In this document: one piece after another, positions 11,655 through 23,402 of the stretch
How positions within the stretch are numbered: position 1 is the stretch's first letter
Layout of the letters: each line of letters begins with the position of its first letter
Assembly: GCA_016946835.1 (NCBI GenBank)
Contig: JACVTC010000464.1
Location: 1 to 26,425 of the forward strand
Source: Neocallimastix lanati (nom. inval.)
Lineage: Eukaryota; Neocallimastigomycota; Neocallimastigomycetes; Neocallimastigales; Neocallimastigaceae
DNA: 26,425 bases
Direction of reading: 5' to 3'
Position numbers and translations under genes: made by a program
The notes under the pieces: generated by a model
The model's input: only the letters and a program-made list of their open reading frames with translations
Databases searched by the model: none
Told to the model about the DNA's origin: nothing

Positions 11655-11697
<43 letters not shown>
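10763..11697 (+). mobile_element. Retroposed cDNA with poly(A) tail and 10 bp target-site duplication
   Basis: The insertion ends on the + strand in about 40 A (11658-11697) and is bounded by an identical ACTTTATTTT at 10753-10762 and 11698-11707. Both boundaries fall where the flanking element X is interrupted relative to its other copy. A 3' poly(A) tail plus a short target-site duplication is the signature of LINE-type target-primed reverse transcription. The cargo encodes a protein without reverse transcriptase motifs, so it is either a processed pseudogene of a host mRNA or a part of a LINE that I do not recognise. Confidence 0.75.
10828..11570 (+). pseudogene. Unrecognised protein carried by the retrocopy, broken
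   Basis: Protein-like sequence runs through the retrocopy in several frames: about 10828-10955 (KDNDFGFISEIINLTFQYPK), about 10950-11237 (open; SHWVFACKELENYRNKSL, FLDDLFLKF, FILSALLGGRSIYEKI), 11238-11450 (VDNIFKQSSTSSIVPYFVG; FSPPGE) and about 11440-11570 (NNGRGVIIDEWEKLEAI, ending TSNALL and TAA). Composition and the continuation of sensible amino-acid sequence across each shift indicate one ancestral reading frame of roughly 240 residues with at least three breaks. It is mixed hydrophobic and charged, with no clear membrane segment. I do not recognise the family. About 90 bp of 3' UTR-like sequence separates the stop from the poly(A), as expected for a copied mRNA. Confidence 0.55.
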
Positions 11698-11700
<3 letters not shown>

Positions 11701-11784
11701 TTATTTTCGGAACTTTGAAAAGAGACTAGTATAACCTAATTTAATTAGATTCGTACTAGTTCCCTTGGCAATTGCATGAAAAAG

Positions 11785-12540
11785 TCAAAAAAAGATTGCA
11801 ATTTAGTAGAAAATATCTACATGGTTGATAAGAACAAAATTTCATTTGGAATAAATCAATGTACAACTATGATAATTAAAACCTCTTAACTTTGTTCAAT
11901 CTCATTATTTTGAAGATCAATATTTGAATATTCCACTTTTTCAAATGATTGATTGAAATTATTTGATTACATCCATGATCTTTTTATTTTTATTTTGAAG
12001 TAAAATAAGGAAAATTAACATTTATTTTCATCCTATTCATCTATTTTAGATGGTGAAAAACAAATTAATGAATATATTTTTACTTTCCTTCTAAAAGGAA
12101 TTTTAGCTTTTAGATGAGCTATAATGCAATACTAGGGAACAAAGACATTTAAAAGAACTTCTATTAAAGAGTTCTGGGTCTAATGCTTCATAAACAGTTA
12201 ACCTTGCAGAATACCTCACCAATAGTCATTAATAGCTCTCTTGAATTACTCTTTTGATTGGTATAGTAAGAAAAACCCTTCACAACCAAGAGAGTCAACA
12301 TCGAACTGATATGGCAAAGAAGAACCTCTATTACTAGTCATCCTAATACATCTTAACATAAATAGTAATAATCGTTCTTTACCCAACGAATCTATGGAAA
12401 TTGAGTCTCCTAATAAAATTTCTCTTAGTTCGAGGGAGAGTTTTGTCGTCTTCACACTATCTACTTTACAGATGTTACTTTTTTTATTTTATTTTATTAA
12501 ATATTTTTGGTTGAAATGATCTCTATTCATATTATAATAC
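11785..12540 (+). mobile_element. 5'-truncated LINE fragment (reverse transcriptase C-terminal region), + strand
   Basis: Near 11830-11880 the + strand reads KISFGINQCTTMIIK, matching the segment after the FADD motif in LINE reverse transcriptases and the VKFGINQCANF of the - strand LINE at 20471-20502. Further on come YLNIP and LFSND (about 11930; compare LFSNDLELKP in the other copy), ILDGEKQINEYIFTFLLKGI (about 12040-12105) and, at 12295-12475, a stretch with strong nucleotide similarity to the reverse complement of 19490-19680 (GATATGGCAAAGAAGAACC, CTATTACTAGTC, AGTAATAATCGTTCTT, TATGGAAATTGA). Similarity continues to about 12525. Several stops and shifts make it non-functional. It begins directly after the X element. 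Confidence 0.75.
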
Positions 12541-13059
12541 CACATTAACTTTTAAATTTTTTCCTTATTTCCATTGTATTATTAACTTTTTTTTTTTTTT
12601 TTTTTTATTAAAATTTATTTTTAATATTTTTTTATTTAATACATTTTTTATAAATATTTATTTTTTATCTTAATATATTTATAATGCATTTTTACACTTA
12701 AATATGTATACAATATATTAATACTTTTTAATAATTAATAAATAAAGCAATGAAAGTATATTCTCTATTTTGTTTTAGACTAAAACAAAAAACAAAAAAA
12801 ACAAAAAATATTTAAACTTATTTTAAATAATTTTAAAATTAAAAAATAATAAAAATATAAGTAACTTTCTATTATAATGTTATATATATAGCATTATAAA
12901 AATTTAAAAACATATACATATTATATTAACATATTGAACTTTATTTATGATCTTCTATAATAATAATAACTAAAATAAAAAAAAAAAAAAAAAAATTTAA
13001 TCCAATTCATATATTTTATTTATTAATAATGAAAATTTTTAAATTTTTTTTTTTTTTTT
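12541..13059. other. AT-rich stretch
   Basis: T runs (12589-12606, 13043-13060) and A runs (12977-12995) in AT-rich DNA. No gene, RNA or organised repeat is seen. Confidence 0.6.
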
Positions 13060-14110
13060 TAATTAAACTTTATTAAAAAAATATTTCTTCTTTTTTTGTC
13101 ATTATCTTCATCAAACATTAATATAGAGTATTTTTATTTATGGCCCCAAAGATCGATAACTTTTTTCATTATTTAATATTATAGACGACCATATGGATCA
13201 CAGAGAAATTAACATCTAAAAAAAAACTATAATTCTTTTTAGAAATCTTCTGATATATAGAATTTTTATTAAATATCGAAACAAAAAGTAGTTGAGGATA
13301 TAATTAAAATCTCCTAAGATTGTAATAAACATCAATAATCTGGCTTCTGAAGATACAAACTTTGAGCCAAGACACTTTAAAGATGAATCTCATATATGAA
13401 TTGAATAATAACTTCCCTGAAGCTTGGACTTATTTTTATTCGATAGAACAATAGAAAGTCTGTAAAATGCTCATCGGTACAGAATCGATACGTGACTCTT
13501 GTCAAAAAATTAAAGGTGAATTTTAATGAATTCGATAAGATAGTGATTGAACTTTTTAAATAGGTGAGATGAATGTTAAAGAATTCTTCAATTCAACAGA
13601 TTATTTATAACTGTGACTTCGCTATCATGAAAGGAGCAGGAATAAATGAAAGTGTAAAGTAACTATTTTCAATTTCAATACCAACATTTTTCTAGAGAAG
13701 GAAGGTATCCTCACTTCCAAATGACGGACCACATCCCGAGATTATAACTATCTTCCCAAAGCTCTTTTTTTTTTTTTAAAAAACTCATAAAAAAATTATC
13801 TAAAAAAAAAAAAAGATGAACTTAACTAACTAATAATTTAATAATAAGATAATATGACATTAAGTAAATACTTTCAATTTTTCATTAGGTGAATCATCCT
13901 TCGGATATTATATATTTGTATGTGAACTAATTCATTAACTAATAATACTTCACTTTCAGAAATTTTTCGTTTACACTTTGTAAAATTCGTCTATAGCGAA
14001 ATCAGTATTGGTCAATATATTTTCAATTAATTTATTATTTATTATTTAAAGAATCGTCATACTTGTACAAAGTTAATGAATACTTTTTTTTCTATAGCAG
14101 CTTTAGCTTT
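13060..14110 (-). mobile_element. Probable LINE endonuclease-region remnant, - strand
   Basis: The region is less AT-rich than its neighbours and, on the - strand near 13290-13340, reads FITILGDFNYIL, where GDFN is the conserved catalytic motif of APE-type LINE endonucleases. Downstream fragments such as DVNFSVIHMVVYNIK (about 13165-13210) are compatible with the same domain, though the frame is broken by many stops. Less certain upstream pieces (FRYRRILQSVNEKFLKVK, about 13960-14010) may belong to the same element. No reverse transcriptase is visible, so it would be a truncated and old copy, possibly of the family at 19400-23400. Confidence 0.4.
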
Positions 14111-14219
14111 TCTGGAAGTGAATGTAATTGCATTATATATAGTTATAAAATTTTATTAATATAATTCAATATAATTTATTTATTTATTTATTTATTTTTT
14201 ATTTTTTTATTTTTAGTTT

Positions 14220-14263
<44 letters not shown>

Positions 14264-14954
14264 TAAAATTAAGACTCTTGCTGTAATTACAGCATTTTTA
14301 GCAATAAGCTTAATATTTTTTGTAATATAATTAATATTTTTAGTAATAAGATTAATATTTTTTGCAAAATAATTAATAATTTTAGTTATAAGATTAATAT
14401 AAGGTTAAAATAAATATTTTAATTATTAGAATAAAAGCTTTCTTCAAATTTAGAAATAAAAATAATAAATAAATTATTTAACTTTTTAATAATATTTTAT
14501 TATTTTAAAATATTAAAATATCCTTTATATATCACAACTGTATTGTTAAGATATATAAAACAAATTCTTTTTCAATATCATATACTTTTATATCATTAAT
14601 AAAAAATATATCTTTAATACATATCAATAAAGATGTAATTAATTGAAAATCTGTTAATTATTAAAGATTTAGTGTTTATCTTAGTGATAATTATGATGTT
14701 TTTGTTCTATCAATTATTTCTACTTTAATCTCTACCATTTTATTTTTTCTCCTATTTAATATTTATTATTATTAATATTTTATTTTTATTTTATTTTTAT
14801 TTTATTTTATTTTATTTTATTTTAAATATTATAAAATGATGATTAGGACTAATATATTTTTATTATATATTACATGTGACAATTAACCGTTTTTACACAA
14901 TATTATTTATTTGATTTATCATTTATTTGTAATAGTATAACATAATTAAAGTGC
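14111..14954. other. AT-rich stretch with a T run and a minor 42 bp repeat
   Basis: Holds a T run (about 14221-14258), a 16 bp perfect palindrome TGCTGTAATTACAGCA (14279-14294) and about 2.5 copies of a 42 bp unit with TTTTTAGYAATAAG starts near 14295, 14337 and 14380. No gene is seen. Confidence 0.6.
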
Positions 14955-15838
14955 TTTTAAGAATACAAATTTTATTTTTATGATCAATAGCACCTGGAAC
15001 TTCGAACCAAGCATTTTTATTGATTATTTTTAGTTAATATTTCATGATAACTTTTTTTGGAAAAGTAACTATAACAGAATCCTTATTGCTACATGAAATA
15101 TGAGTAACAATTGATGGAACTTGAGAACAGAATTCACTTTCCTTGAATAAACCTGGATGATGAGCAGAGAAATTTTCACATAGAGTAGAAGAGAAATCAC
15201 TAACATATCAGAATAAATAAAATATCTTATAACCAATATAAAGATTATCACGTCCACTCATGGAGAAACCACAAATAGCAGTATTTTCTCTATCAGTAAG
15301 AGTGGAATAGTGTTTTTCCATTTATGGCATGATGTCGTCAATTAAATAACTAATGAAATTATCGTAACTGTCAAAGTATTTTTGGGTAAAAACAGCTTCA
15401 ACTTCTTTATCTTGTGGTAAAGCATAATTATTTGGAAGAACAATGATCATTTTGTTGACTTTTTTTCTTGTATAGCTAAGTTAGCTGGAAGAATGATACC
15501 ATCTATATTACTATTTAAAATAGAATCTTCATTTCCCATAATACCATGTAATGAATAAAAGACTGGATATTTCTTACTTCTATTGTAATAAGCTTGACGA
15601 ATAATTGCTTATTTGACTATCTTTGCTTGTATTCTTAGAATTGTAGGTTTATCTTCCTAGGAGTTAGATAATTAATATCACTTTGCTTAGAGTTGGCATC
15701 AGCTGAATAGGTATTAACAACCTTTATTTTACTCATATAACCCAGAAGTTGAAGAATGATTTTGGTTATTGTTGTCTTGTTGAAGGGTATTGCTATTTTG
15801 TTGGTTATTATTATTTTTTTGTTTCCATGAATTAGATC
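14955..15838 (-). pseudogene. Decayed CE1-type feruloyl/xylan esterase-like catalytic domain
   Basis: On the - strand, pieces in shifting frames follow the order of a family CE1 esterase D-type alpha/beta-hydrolase: YSADANSKQS (about 15680-15710), KKYPVFYSLHGIMGNEDS (about 15525-15576; oxyanion-loop HG), MIIVLPNNYAL (about 15420-15455), a helix FDSYDNFISYLIDDIMP, then ENTAICGFSMSGRDNLYIG (15230-15289) with the nucleophile Ser at 15262-15264, and AWFEVPGAIDH near 14978-15015 with the catalytic His. Such enzymes remove ferulate or acetate from xylan in plant walls. The nucleophile elbow normally reads GxSxG; here it is GFSMSG. In-frame stops, a TAA after DDIMP and several frameshifts show it is dead. 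It follows poly-Asn linkers and a dockerin relic on the same strand. Confidence 0.75.
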
Positions 15839-15839
15839 G

Positions 15840-16098
<259 letters not shown>

Positions 16099-16700
16099 AA
16101 AGAATTATAAAATTATATAAATTTTATGAAAATGTAAACAAAATGTATACCAAATGTATGAAATGAAATTAAAGTAGTTTAATAATGTATTTAAAGTTTA
16201 TTTTATATTATTTTATATTAATTATTTTATATTATTTTTATATATTACTATTTATAAATTATTATTGTATTATTATATTATTCTCACATAATATTAATAT
16301 AACATATAATATTAATATTATAAACTTAAATTATTATGAAAATTATAGTATAAAAATTTAATTAAGAAATAATTTAGAAAAGTAGACTTTATTAAAAAAA
16401 GGAAAAGAGAAAATAAGTAATAAAAGTCCAGTTGTATGTTATTTTATAATAAATAAAATAAATACATAAACAAAAATATATTTTTTTAGTTATATTAGAG
16501 TGAATATAACTAAAATATAAAATAATTAATTTTATTTAATTATTTATTAAAAATAGTTTTGTGTTAATAAAAAGTTTATTTTTATATAATAAAATAAACA
16601 AATAAATTTTTATTAATAAAAGTTGTTAAAAACTTCTTATCTAACGTTAAGAACGCAAAGACAACTTTCAGCATAAACATTTTATATTTATTATTATAAT
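16099..16700. other. AT-rich stretch between esterase and dockerin relics
   Basis: AT-rich DNA separating the poly-Asn tract from the dockerin relic. A small less AT-rich patch (16635-16682) reads VYAESCLCVLNVR on the - strand and may be coding debris. It could be a former intron or a later insertion. Nothing else is recognisable. Confidence 0.4.
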
Positions 16701-16704
16701 TTGT

Positions 16705-16710
16705 TTATCA

Positions 16711-16758
<48 letters not shown>

Positions 16759-16912
16759 TATTGATTTGTTCCCATGAATTTCAATTATTATTGTTGTCGT
16801 CTACAGCATTTTGAATAGATAATCATTTTCAACAATCCACTCACTATCAGCATTAACATATTCATTTTCTTTAGTTGTTTATGAGCATCCTAATCTAGCT
16901 GAGAAACAGAGA
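16705..16912 (-). pseudogene. Decayed fungal dockerin plus Asn linker
   Basis: The - strand (16912 to about 16800) reads CFSARLGCS, a stop, then KENEYVNADSEWIVENDYLF. This fits the fungal dockerin pattern C-[FW]-S-x2-LGY-x-CC .. D-x-W-x-VEN-x-W-C, but the CC pair is reduced to CS, the final WC is LF, and a stop interrupts the middle. It continues into DDNNNN..NSWEQI and an ATT microsatellite (16710-16760), the same NSW[EK]Q plus poly-Asn layout that precedes the esterase relic. The two are probably parts of one cellulosomal enzyme gene. Confidence 0.6.
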
Positions 16913-16920
16913 AACAGTCC

Positions 16921-18408
16921 TATGAAATTATATATGTAATATAATAGAGGATCTTATTTTTATTAAAAATAAAATATTAAAATTATTTAATAAAGATAAA
17001 TTTCTATATATAATTTCTATATTAAATTAATTTCATTTTTATTTAACTATATATATTTTATTTAATTAATTATTAATTTATTATCATTGATTTTTTAATA
17101 ATTCTATGTATAGAAATAATAACAAGTATATAATAATATACTTTTTTTTTTTATTGATTAATTGATTAAAAAAATTAGTTTAGATTTAAAAGTTTTAAAA
17201 TTTATTTGATCAGTTAATTTTTTTTAATAATCTTAATTATTAATAATTTTAAATATATATTTAAAAGATTGATAATAACCAAGAAATTAACATATAAAAA
17301 AATAGAGTTATTCAATAATTCTACTTAAAAACATACTAATCAAAATTTAATATCTTTAAAAATAATTATAAAATAAAATTAACCATGTCTTTGATATCTA
17401 ATGTAATGATAAACTTTATTATTATTATGTTTTTTTTTATTTTTTACATTTAATTTTTTTTTAGTAATTTTATTTAAATTAAAATATAAAAAAAAATTTT
17501 TTTTCTTCATATCAAAAATATTTATTTATACTTTAAAAATTTAATGGTGGTATTGTGTTACATTAAATATTTCTATACAATAAAAAAAAAAAAAAAAAAA
17601 AGATTATGATAAATATTTCAATACATTAAAAAAAAAAAAAAAAGATTATGATAAACTTTTTTATTTTAATAAAAATTTTTTTTATAAAGTTTATCTTTTT
17701 TAACTTTTTTTTTTTTATATAAGAAAATTGAGTATTATATAAATGACTATAAATCAACTTTATTTATTATTAAAAATATATGAAATTATTGTTTTAACAT
17801 AAAAAAATTATAACTTTAAATTTTTTCTTTTCTTATCTTTTCGACTCTGAAGCTCTTAAACATTTGGAATTTAATAGTATATAAATCAATAATAGTTTAA
17901 AGAAATTACTAATGCCAATTAGAATAATATTAATAGTGAATTTTTCAAAAAACTATAAAATAAGAAATTAGGGAAGAAGACTCTCGAAGAAGAATTAATT
18001 GATAGGAATGAAATATTCATAACAAATAATATTTATAATACTTATAATAAAAAATATATATTATTTGTATTATGATTATCTTTGTTATTATTATTTAATT
18101 ATTTAAAAATGTTTAAGATCTTTGGAATACTTTTGATAAATTTTTAATATAATAATGAAATGAAATTGGTTATATATAGGTTTATTTATATATACATTTA
18201 TACTTATTTATATTTTGATTTAATTATTTGTTTTGAATTATTTTGTTATTAGAAATACATTTTTTGTTAAGATTATATGTATATAATAAATATATTTTAT
18301 AATTTTTAATAAATAAATTTTTTTTTTCTTTTATAATTCTTAACTTTGAAAACATAGAATTAAATACTAATATTTGATTAATTTTAAGTATAATATAATA
18401 TTTTGTAA

Positions 18409-18454
<46 letters not shown>

Positions 18455-18584
18455 TATTTTTTTATACAATATTTATTATAATATATATTTGAGAGAAAAT
18501 GAAAAATAAAAAAAATCAAGAACCAAAAAATAAAAATATAAAAATAATTTAAATAACATATATTTAATTATTTAATTTATTTTT

Positions 18585-18623
<39 letters not shown>

Positions 18624-19089
18624 TAATTTTTAAAAATAAATGATTTATAAATTTTTTAAAATAAATTGTCATACAAATGAATTGATACTTTTTTAAAATT
18701 AAAACATTAATAACTTCATTATTTTTTATATTAATATTGTTGAAGGTATCATTTAATGAAACTAATAATCTATTAGTGATACTATTATCAAAGAAGAAAA
18801 TTAACTCTATGAATTATATTATGATTATCATAATATCTCAGTTGATCAATAATATTATAATTTATTATCATTAAAAGTAATTCAAGTAGTAATACTGATA
18901 TTATTACTATTATTATTATCAGTTATGTTTATTAATTATACATTTCTAAAAGTATTTCTTAACAAAGAATAAATAATAGATGTTTCATTCATATATTGAT
19001 TTTCCATATTATTAAAATTATTGATTGTATTTATATTTTAGTTAATTGTTGTTCATTTTCATGGTATCTTCTAATGATTTCATTTATTT
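16921..19089. other. Long AT-rich stretch without recognisable genes
   Basis: Nearly pure A/T with long T runs (18411-18449, 18587-18620) and A runs. Two short copies of A-run + AGATTATGATAAA lie near 17580-17660. A slightly less AT-rich patch at 17835-18010 has no sustained reading frame in either strand. No RNA gene was seen. Confidence 0.55.
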
Positions 19090-19400
19090 AAGGTATAATT
19101 GGTAGATCAAAAATTATGATTGGTTTCAATGATCCTCTTGAACCATCATCGTCGAACGGAGGAGCGACTTCACTAATCCTCTCACAGATCATGTAGGCTA
19201 GCAGTTATATAGTCTAGCAACAAGAATACTTATCTTGGGGAACGAAATATGAACTTCATTTATAGGGAAAAACACCCTGTGGAGGATGAAAATCGCTCAG
19301 TTATGGGGTCGATCTAGAAATCTTTTGTGTGTTAATCCCCCTGAGCACTAATCACCAGGATAAAAACTGAAAAGACATATAAATAAAGAGATAAAGAGAA
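19090..19400 (-). other. Less AT-rich island, possible coding relic downstream of the LINE
   Basis: This 300 bp patch stands out by base composition. On the - strand it has an open stretch (about 19095-19200) reading YMICERISEVAPPFDDDGSR and then GSLKPIIIFDLPIIP before a stop, with broken sequence before it. A GCTAGC..GCTAGAC-type short inverted repeat lies near 19198-19220. It sits just beyond the 3' end of the LINE on the same strand and might be LINE 3' sequence, an older insertion or a gene relic. I do not recognise it. Confidence 0.35.
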
Positions 19401-19455
19401 ATTTTTCGAAGTAGTAATAATATTAGGATGTAATTCGAAATCATTTCAACAAAAA

Positions 19456-19680
19456 TTATTTAATAAAATAAATAAGAAATGTTAACATATGTAAAGTCGA
19501 TAGTATGGTGTCCATTAAACTCTCACTAGAACAAAGAGAAATATTATCAAGAGATTCAATTTCCATAAATTCGTTGTGTGAAGAACGATTATTACTATTT
19601 CTGTAATAAGATGTACTCGAAGGACTAGTAATAGTGGTTCTTCTTTGCAATATCGGTTCAATGCTGATTCTCTTGGTGGA
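19456..19680 (-). pseudogene. LINE C-terminal coding piece, separated from the RT by repeats
   Basis: On the - strand this reads IPPRESALNRYCKEEPLLL in one frame and, in the next, SYYRNSNNRSSHNEF, MEIESLDNISLCSSESL. The same sequence, about 75-80% identical by eye, occurs on the + strand at 12295-12475 at the end of the truncated LINE. In that copy it lies about 470 bp after the FGINQC motif; here it is about 835 bp away because the repeats at 19690-20240 intervene. This supports assigning it to the LINE 3' end. Confidence 0.65.
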
Positions 19681-19689
19681 ATATAAATC

Positions 19690-20063
19690 ATTTATTTTTA
19701 TATATTTAAATAAATATATAATATAAAATATACTTTATAATAGAAAGAATTTCAAAATAAAATATACTTCATAAATAAATAAAAGTTCAAAATAAAATAT
19801 ACCTTAAAAATAGAAAGAATTTCAAAATAAAATATACTTCATAAATAAATAAAAGTTCAAAATAAAATATACCTTAAAATAGAAAGAATTTCAAAATAAA
19901 ATATACTTCATAAATAAATAAATGTTCAAAATAAAATATACCTTAAAAATAGAAAGAATTTCAAAATAAAATTACTTCATAAATAAATAAAAGTTCAAAA
20001 TAAAATATACTTTATATATTACTATGATAGAAAAAATTTCACAAATAAAATATACTGTATAAT

Positions 20064-20070
<7 letters not shown>
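19690..20070. repeat. Tandem array, 4-5 copies of an about 70 bp unit
   Basis: Units start near 19748, 19818, 19887 and 19957 with AATTTCAAAATAAAATATAC and consist of two similar 35 bp halves, one with ACTTCATAAATAAATAAAAG and one with ACCTTAAAAATAGAAAG. A degenerate copy follows at about 20030. A related piece occurs at about 24045-24110. It lies inside the LINE's 3' region. Confidence 0.85.
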
Positions 20071-20243
<173 letters not shown>

Positions 20244-21579
20244 CAGCAGCAATTATTGCAAAACTTTAAACTTTATTTATTTATTCATTTATTAATTACA
20301 TAAAAAAATCCTCTGTATGATCGGGTTTCAATTCTAAATCATTTGAAAAAAGGTACCATCCAAGGTTAGGTACAATTTCGTTTGAGGTAACTCTTAGAAC
20401 TTGAAGGATAAAAAGGTAGGGATTACTATTATTAAGTAATTCTTGAAACTTCCCTTTCGTATTACTACTAAAATTTGCACATTGATTGATACCAAATTTT
20501 ACATTTTCATTATTTTCTAGCCCATCTACTGGAAAATTTTAACAATTCTTTAAATTGAGATCTTATTGGAGTTTGCACATAACACAATGTCATCTGCAAA
20601 GAGACCTCCACAACAACGTTTATCACTAACTGAGATTATCATATTTATCGCATTTATTAAAAGATATCATTAATGTACAAGTTTAAATAAAATTGGTGGA
20701 AAGGGAACAACCTTGGCAATCTCCTTTCTTAATACTAAATGATTCCCAATAATTGTCCATCAACCCTTACACAGGCCTTGGAAGATACGTATAAGTTTTC
20801 AATAAATTTATCACTCTTATCTCTAATACCGAAGTGATGAATACATTCATAAATACAATTATATATGGGAGACTGAAGTCATACGTTTTTTAAGTAGTCC
20901 ACAAAAAAATTTAGGTAAAATATCTTATTTTCAAATTTTTGTCTCTGACATATAATTCGTTAAATGTAGTGTAAAGACTTATACATTCTTTTCGATTACA
21001 AAATCCATATTGTTCAGGTCTTATAAATCCTTCATCAATTACCATATTTAGAGATGCTATAACTATGATTTTTTACTATAATTTTAATCTATTATGGATA
21101 AGAGAGATGCCACAATAGTTATTATAATCTGATGGATCGCCCTTTTATGAATAGAAACTATCGATGGCGTTATTCCATGATTTGGGAAATCACCATTCCA
21201 TATACAATTGATTAAGGCTTGAGACATTTAAAGCCATATGAAAATATTACTATTATTTTCACCTGATTCTTTTGAATTAATTTACCCGGAATCAAGCTTT
21301 AAAGAATTCCATTGAATACCATCAGGATCCACAAGCTTTAAAATTAGGCGTAGATGTGATTGCTTCATTGCTAATACCTTTGGTTAATTTCCCATCCTTG
21401 TTGCTTCACAAATTCCTTAGTGCTCAGAATCTTTCCAGTCATCTTTAGAAGACAACGACCTGAAGAATCCGACCCTAGAATATTTATTGAGAATGCCAAG
21501 CTTTTTAATTTTTTCATCTGTAGAAGAAAAAAGTCCATAGATATTGTTTTTAATAATATGAGAGACCATGAAATATTGA

Positions 21580-21586
<7 letters not shown>

Positions 21587-21643
<57 letters not shown>
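21587..21643 (-). repeat. 57-base poly(T) inside the LINE (poly(A) on the coding strand)
   Basis: The run lies between DNRKAWKWIKRMQ and NNQYFMVSHIIKNN of the LINE reading frame and would encode poly-Lys. It probably grew from a Lys-rich spot in the linker between endonuclease and reverse transcriptase and is not a 3' tail, since LINE coding sequence continues on both sides. Confidence 0.8.
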
Positions 21644-21645
<2 letters not shown>

Positions 21646-23353
21646 ATTCTTTTTATCCATTTCCACGCTTTCCTATTATCATTTTTTAAGAGCTAACGAA
21701 ACTTCCAATTTTAATTCAACATAAATATTCTCTTTTCCTAAATTCGGTTAAATTTTTTATGAATTGATTCACTATAGTCTGTTATACGAGTCAACTATTT
21801 TTAGCAAATTCATAGAATCATTTGCAGAAACATAACGTTTAATTTGTTTGTATTTAATATGTTTTACCTTATGAAGACAATAAATTTAAGGAAACATTCT
21901 AAGCATCGCATTTCTGATTTCTTTTGAAGATGTAATCGATAAAAATTCTTAGCAATAAAATTAATTGTGTTAATGAACTTTTCAACTATACTATCTGCTG
22001 AAAGTTCTTCATTTCCTAATTCTTCACTATAGAATCTTAAATTTATTATGATCACAAATTTATTTCTTAAGTTCAAGACTTTTATGCCTATCCCACCTAA
22101 CATTTTTTTTTTCTTTTTTTTTTTGGTAAAAAGAATGATTCATTTGAGGTAATTTTCTTGAAATAAACTACCAGGGGTTTATGATCAGGATAATCAACAA
22201 AATAAGCACTTGATATTTTATTTGAGTTGACTAACATTTGGTTAATATCGATGAATATCTATCTCTAAGTCCAATGAAATAGGTGGACCATTAATCGGAA
22301 GAATAAACCAGTTTCCAAGATTGCTATTGATTAATTTATTTTGTAAATCAGTGTGCTCATGTTAAAGTCTCCGAGAAGAATTAAATGGATGATTTAAAGT
22401 GATTCTGAAGCCATATGAAAAACTTCAGAGAATGCCTATCGGACTTATAATGAGTGTTTTCTTAGTGAGGAATATTATAGACATTTACCTACAGAACACA
22501 GAACACTTAAAAGTGATTCCATCGACTATATGTTGTTAAAAAAAAAACAAGATGAGTATAAAAAATTATCTTCAAGGGACTGCTTTGACATGAGACAAGA
22601 TACTCAATGATATAACCTCTGCAACCTGGCGTATTTGGATCCATTCTCCATTCTTTTCTGTAAATATTTGTAGTTGGGAAGTGTTTTTTTATTACTTTAC
22701 ATGGATTTCTAGCATCATTGGTACTATTACCTGTTACCCTGAAAACATAGGAATAAGGGTTTTAAAAATTGTGTTGAAGTACTCAATATTATCTCTTTTT
22801 CACAAAATTCTATCCATTTGGTATTCCCAACTAAGAATAAAAAGAAAACTTTTCGTGTGAGAATATGAAATTGATTTTGAGAGTTAAGAGAATTAATATT
22901 AGATATATTGGGAGTACTGAATTCATGATTGGGCATTTATAACATTTACTAAATTAGTTGAACTAAATTTGGTGAGTTTGTATTATTAGATGTATTATTA
23001 GATATTAAAATTTTTATTTTAATTGCTGAAAAGAAACAGATTCATTTGGAACATCTACAATATGAAATTTTAATTCATAATGTTGCTTTTTCAAATACTT
23101 TTTTTCAAATTTTGAGTGGTTGAAATTTGAAGTGTATACTCTTTTATCCTGAAGAAACTATCATTGAATTTAATAATTCTTTTCACTGACAAAATATTAT
23201 CCTTGAATTTTTTTTTTTTTTTTTTGTACCTAAATGAATAAAGTCCTTCATTTTAACATTGATCCATGAATGTATACCACGGATTAAAATCAACCTTGTG
23301 TTGTCAATAGATATTCCACAACAGCTGTCTTTTCATAATGAACTATAAATCTA

Positions 23354-23400
<47 letters not shown>

Positions 23401-23402
<2 letters not shown>

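Larger units (their letters stand above)
10573..11780 (+). mobile_element. Element X, copy 2, split by a retroposed insertion
   Basis: The left part (10573-10762) matches X copy 1 from about 3443 to 3610: GGAATATT, GTAGTCACA, CTGGACGACCTTTCTGAGTG and ATCATTGCTGAGAA. The right part (11698-11780) matches the remainder: GGAACTTTGAA, AGTATAACCTAA, TTCGTA..AGTTCCCT. Between them lie 935 bp that copy 1 lacks, so copy 1 serves as an empty-site reference. The right part can fold on itself, with ACTAGTA at one end and TACTAGT at the other. A truncated LINE follows directly. Confidence 0.6.

Noticed and set aside
11658-11697. Poly(A) at 11658 as a simple homopolymer
   Set aside because: Rejected in favour of a retroposition tail because the exact 10 bp duplication and the empty site in X copy 1 mark both ends of the insertion.
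12246-12455. 69-residue frame on the - strand
   Set aside because: It lies opposite the LINE C-terminal region, which is supported on the + strand by homology to 19456-19680.
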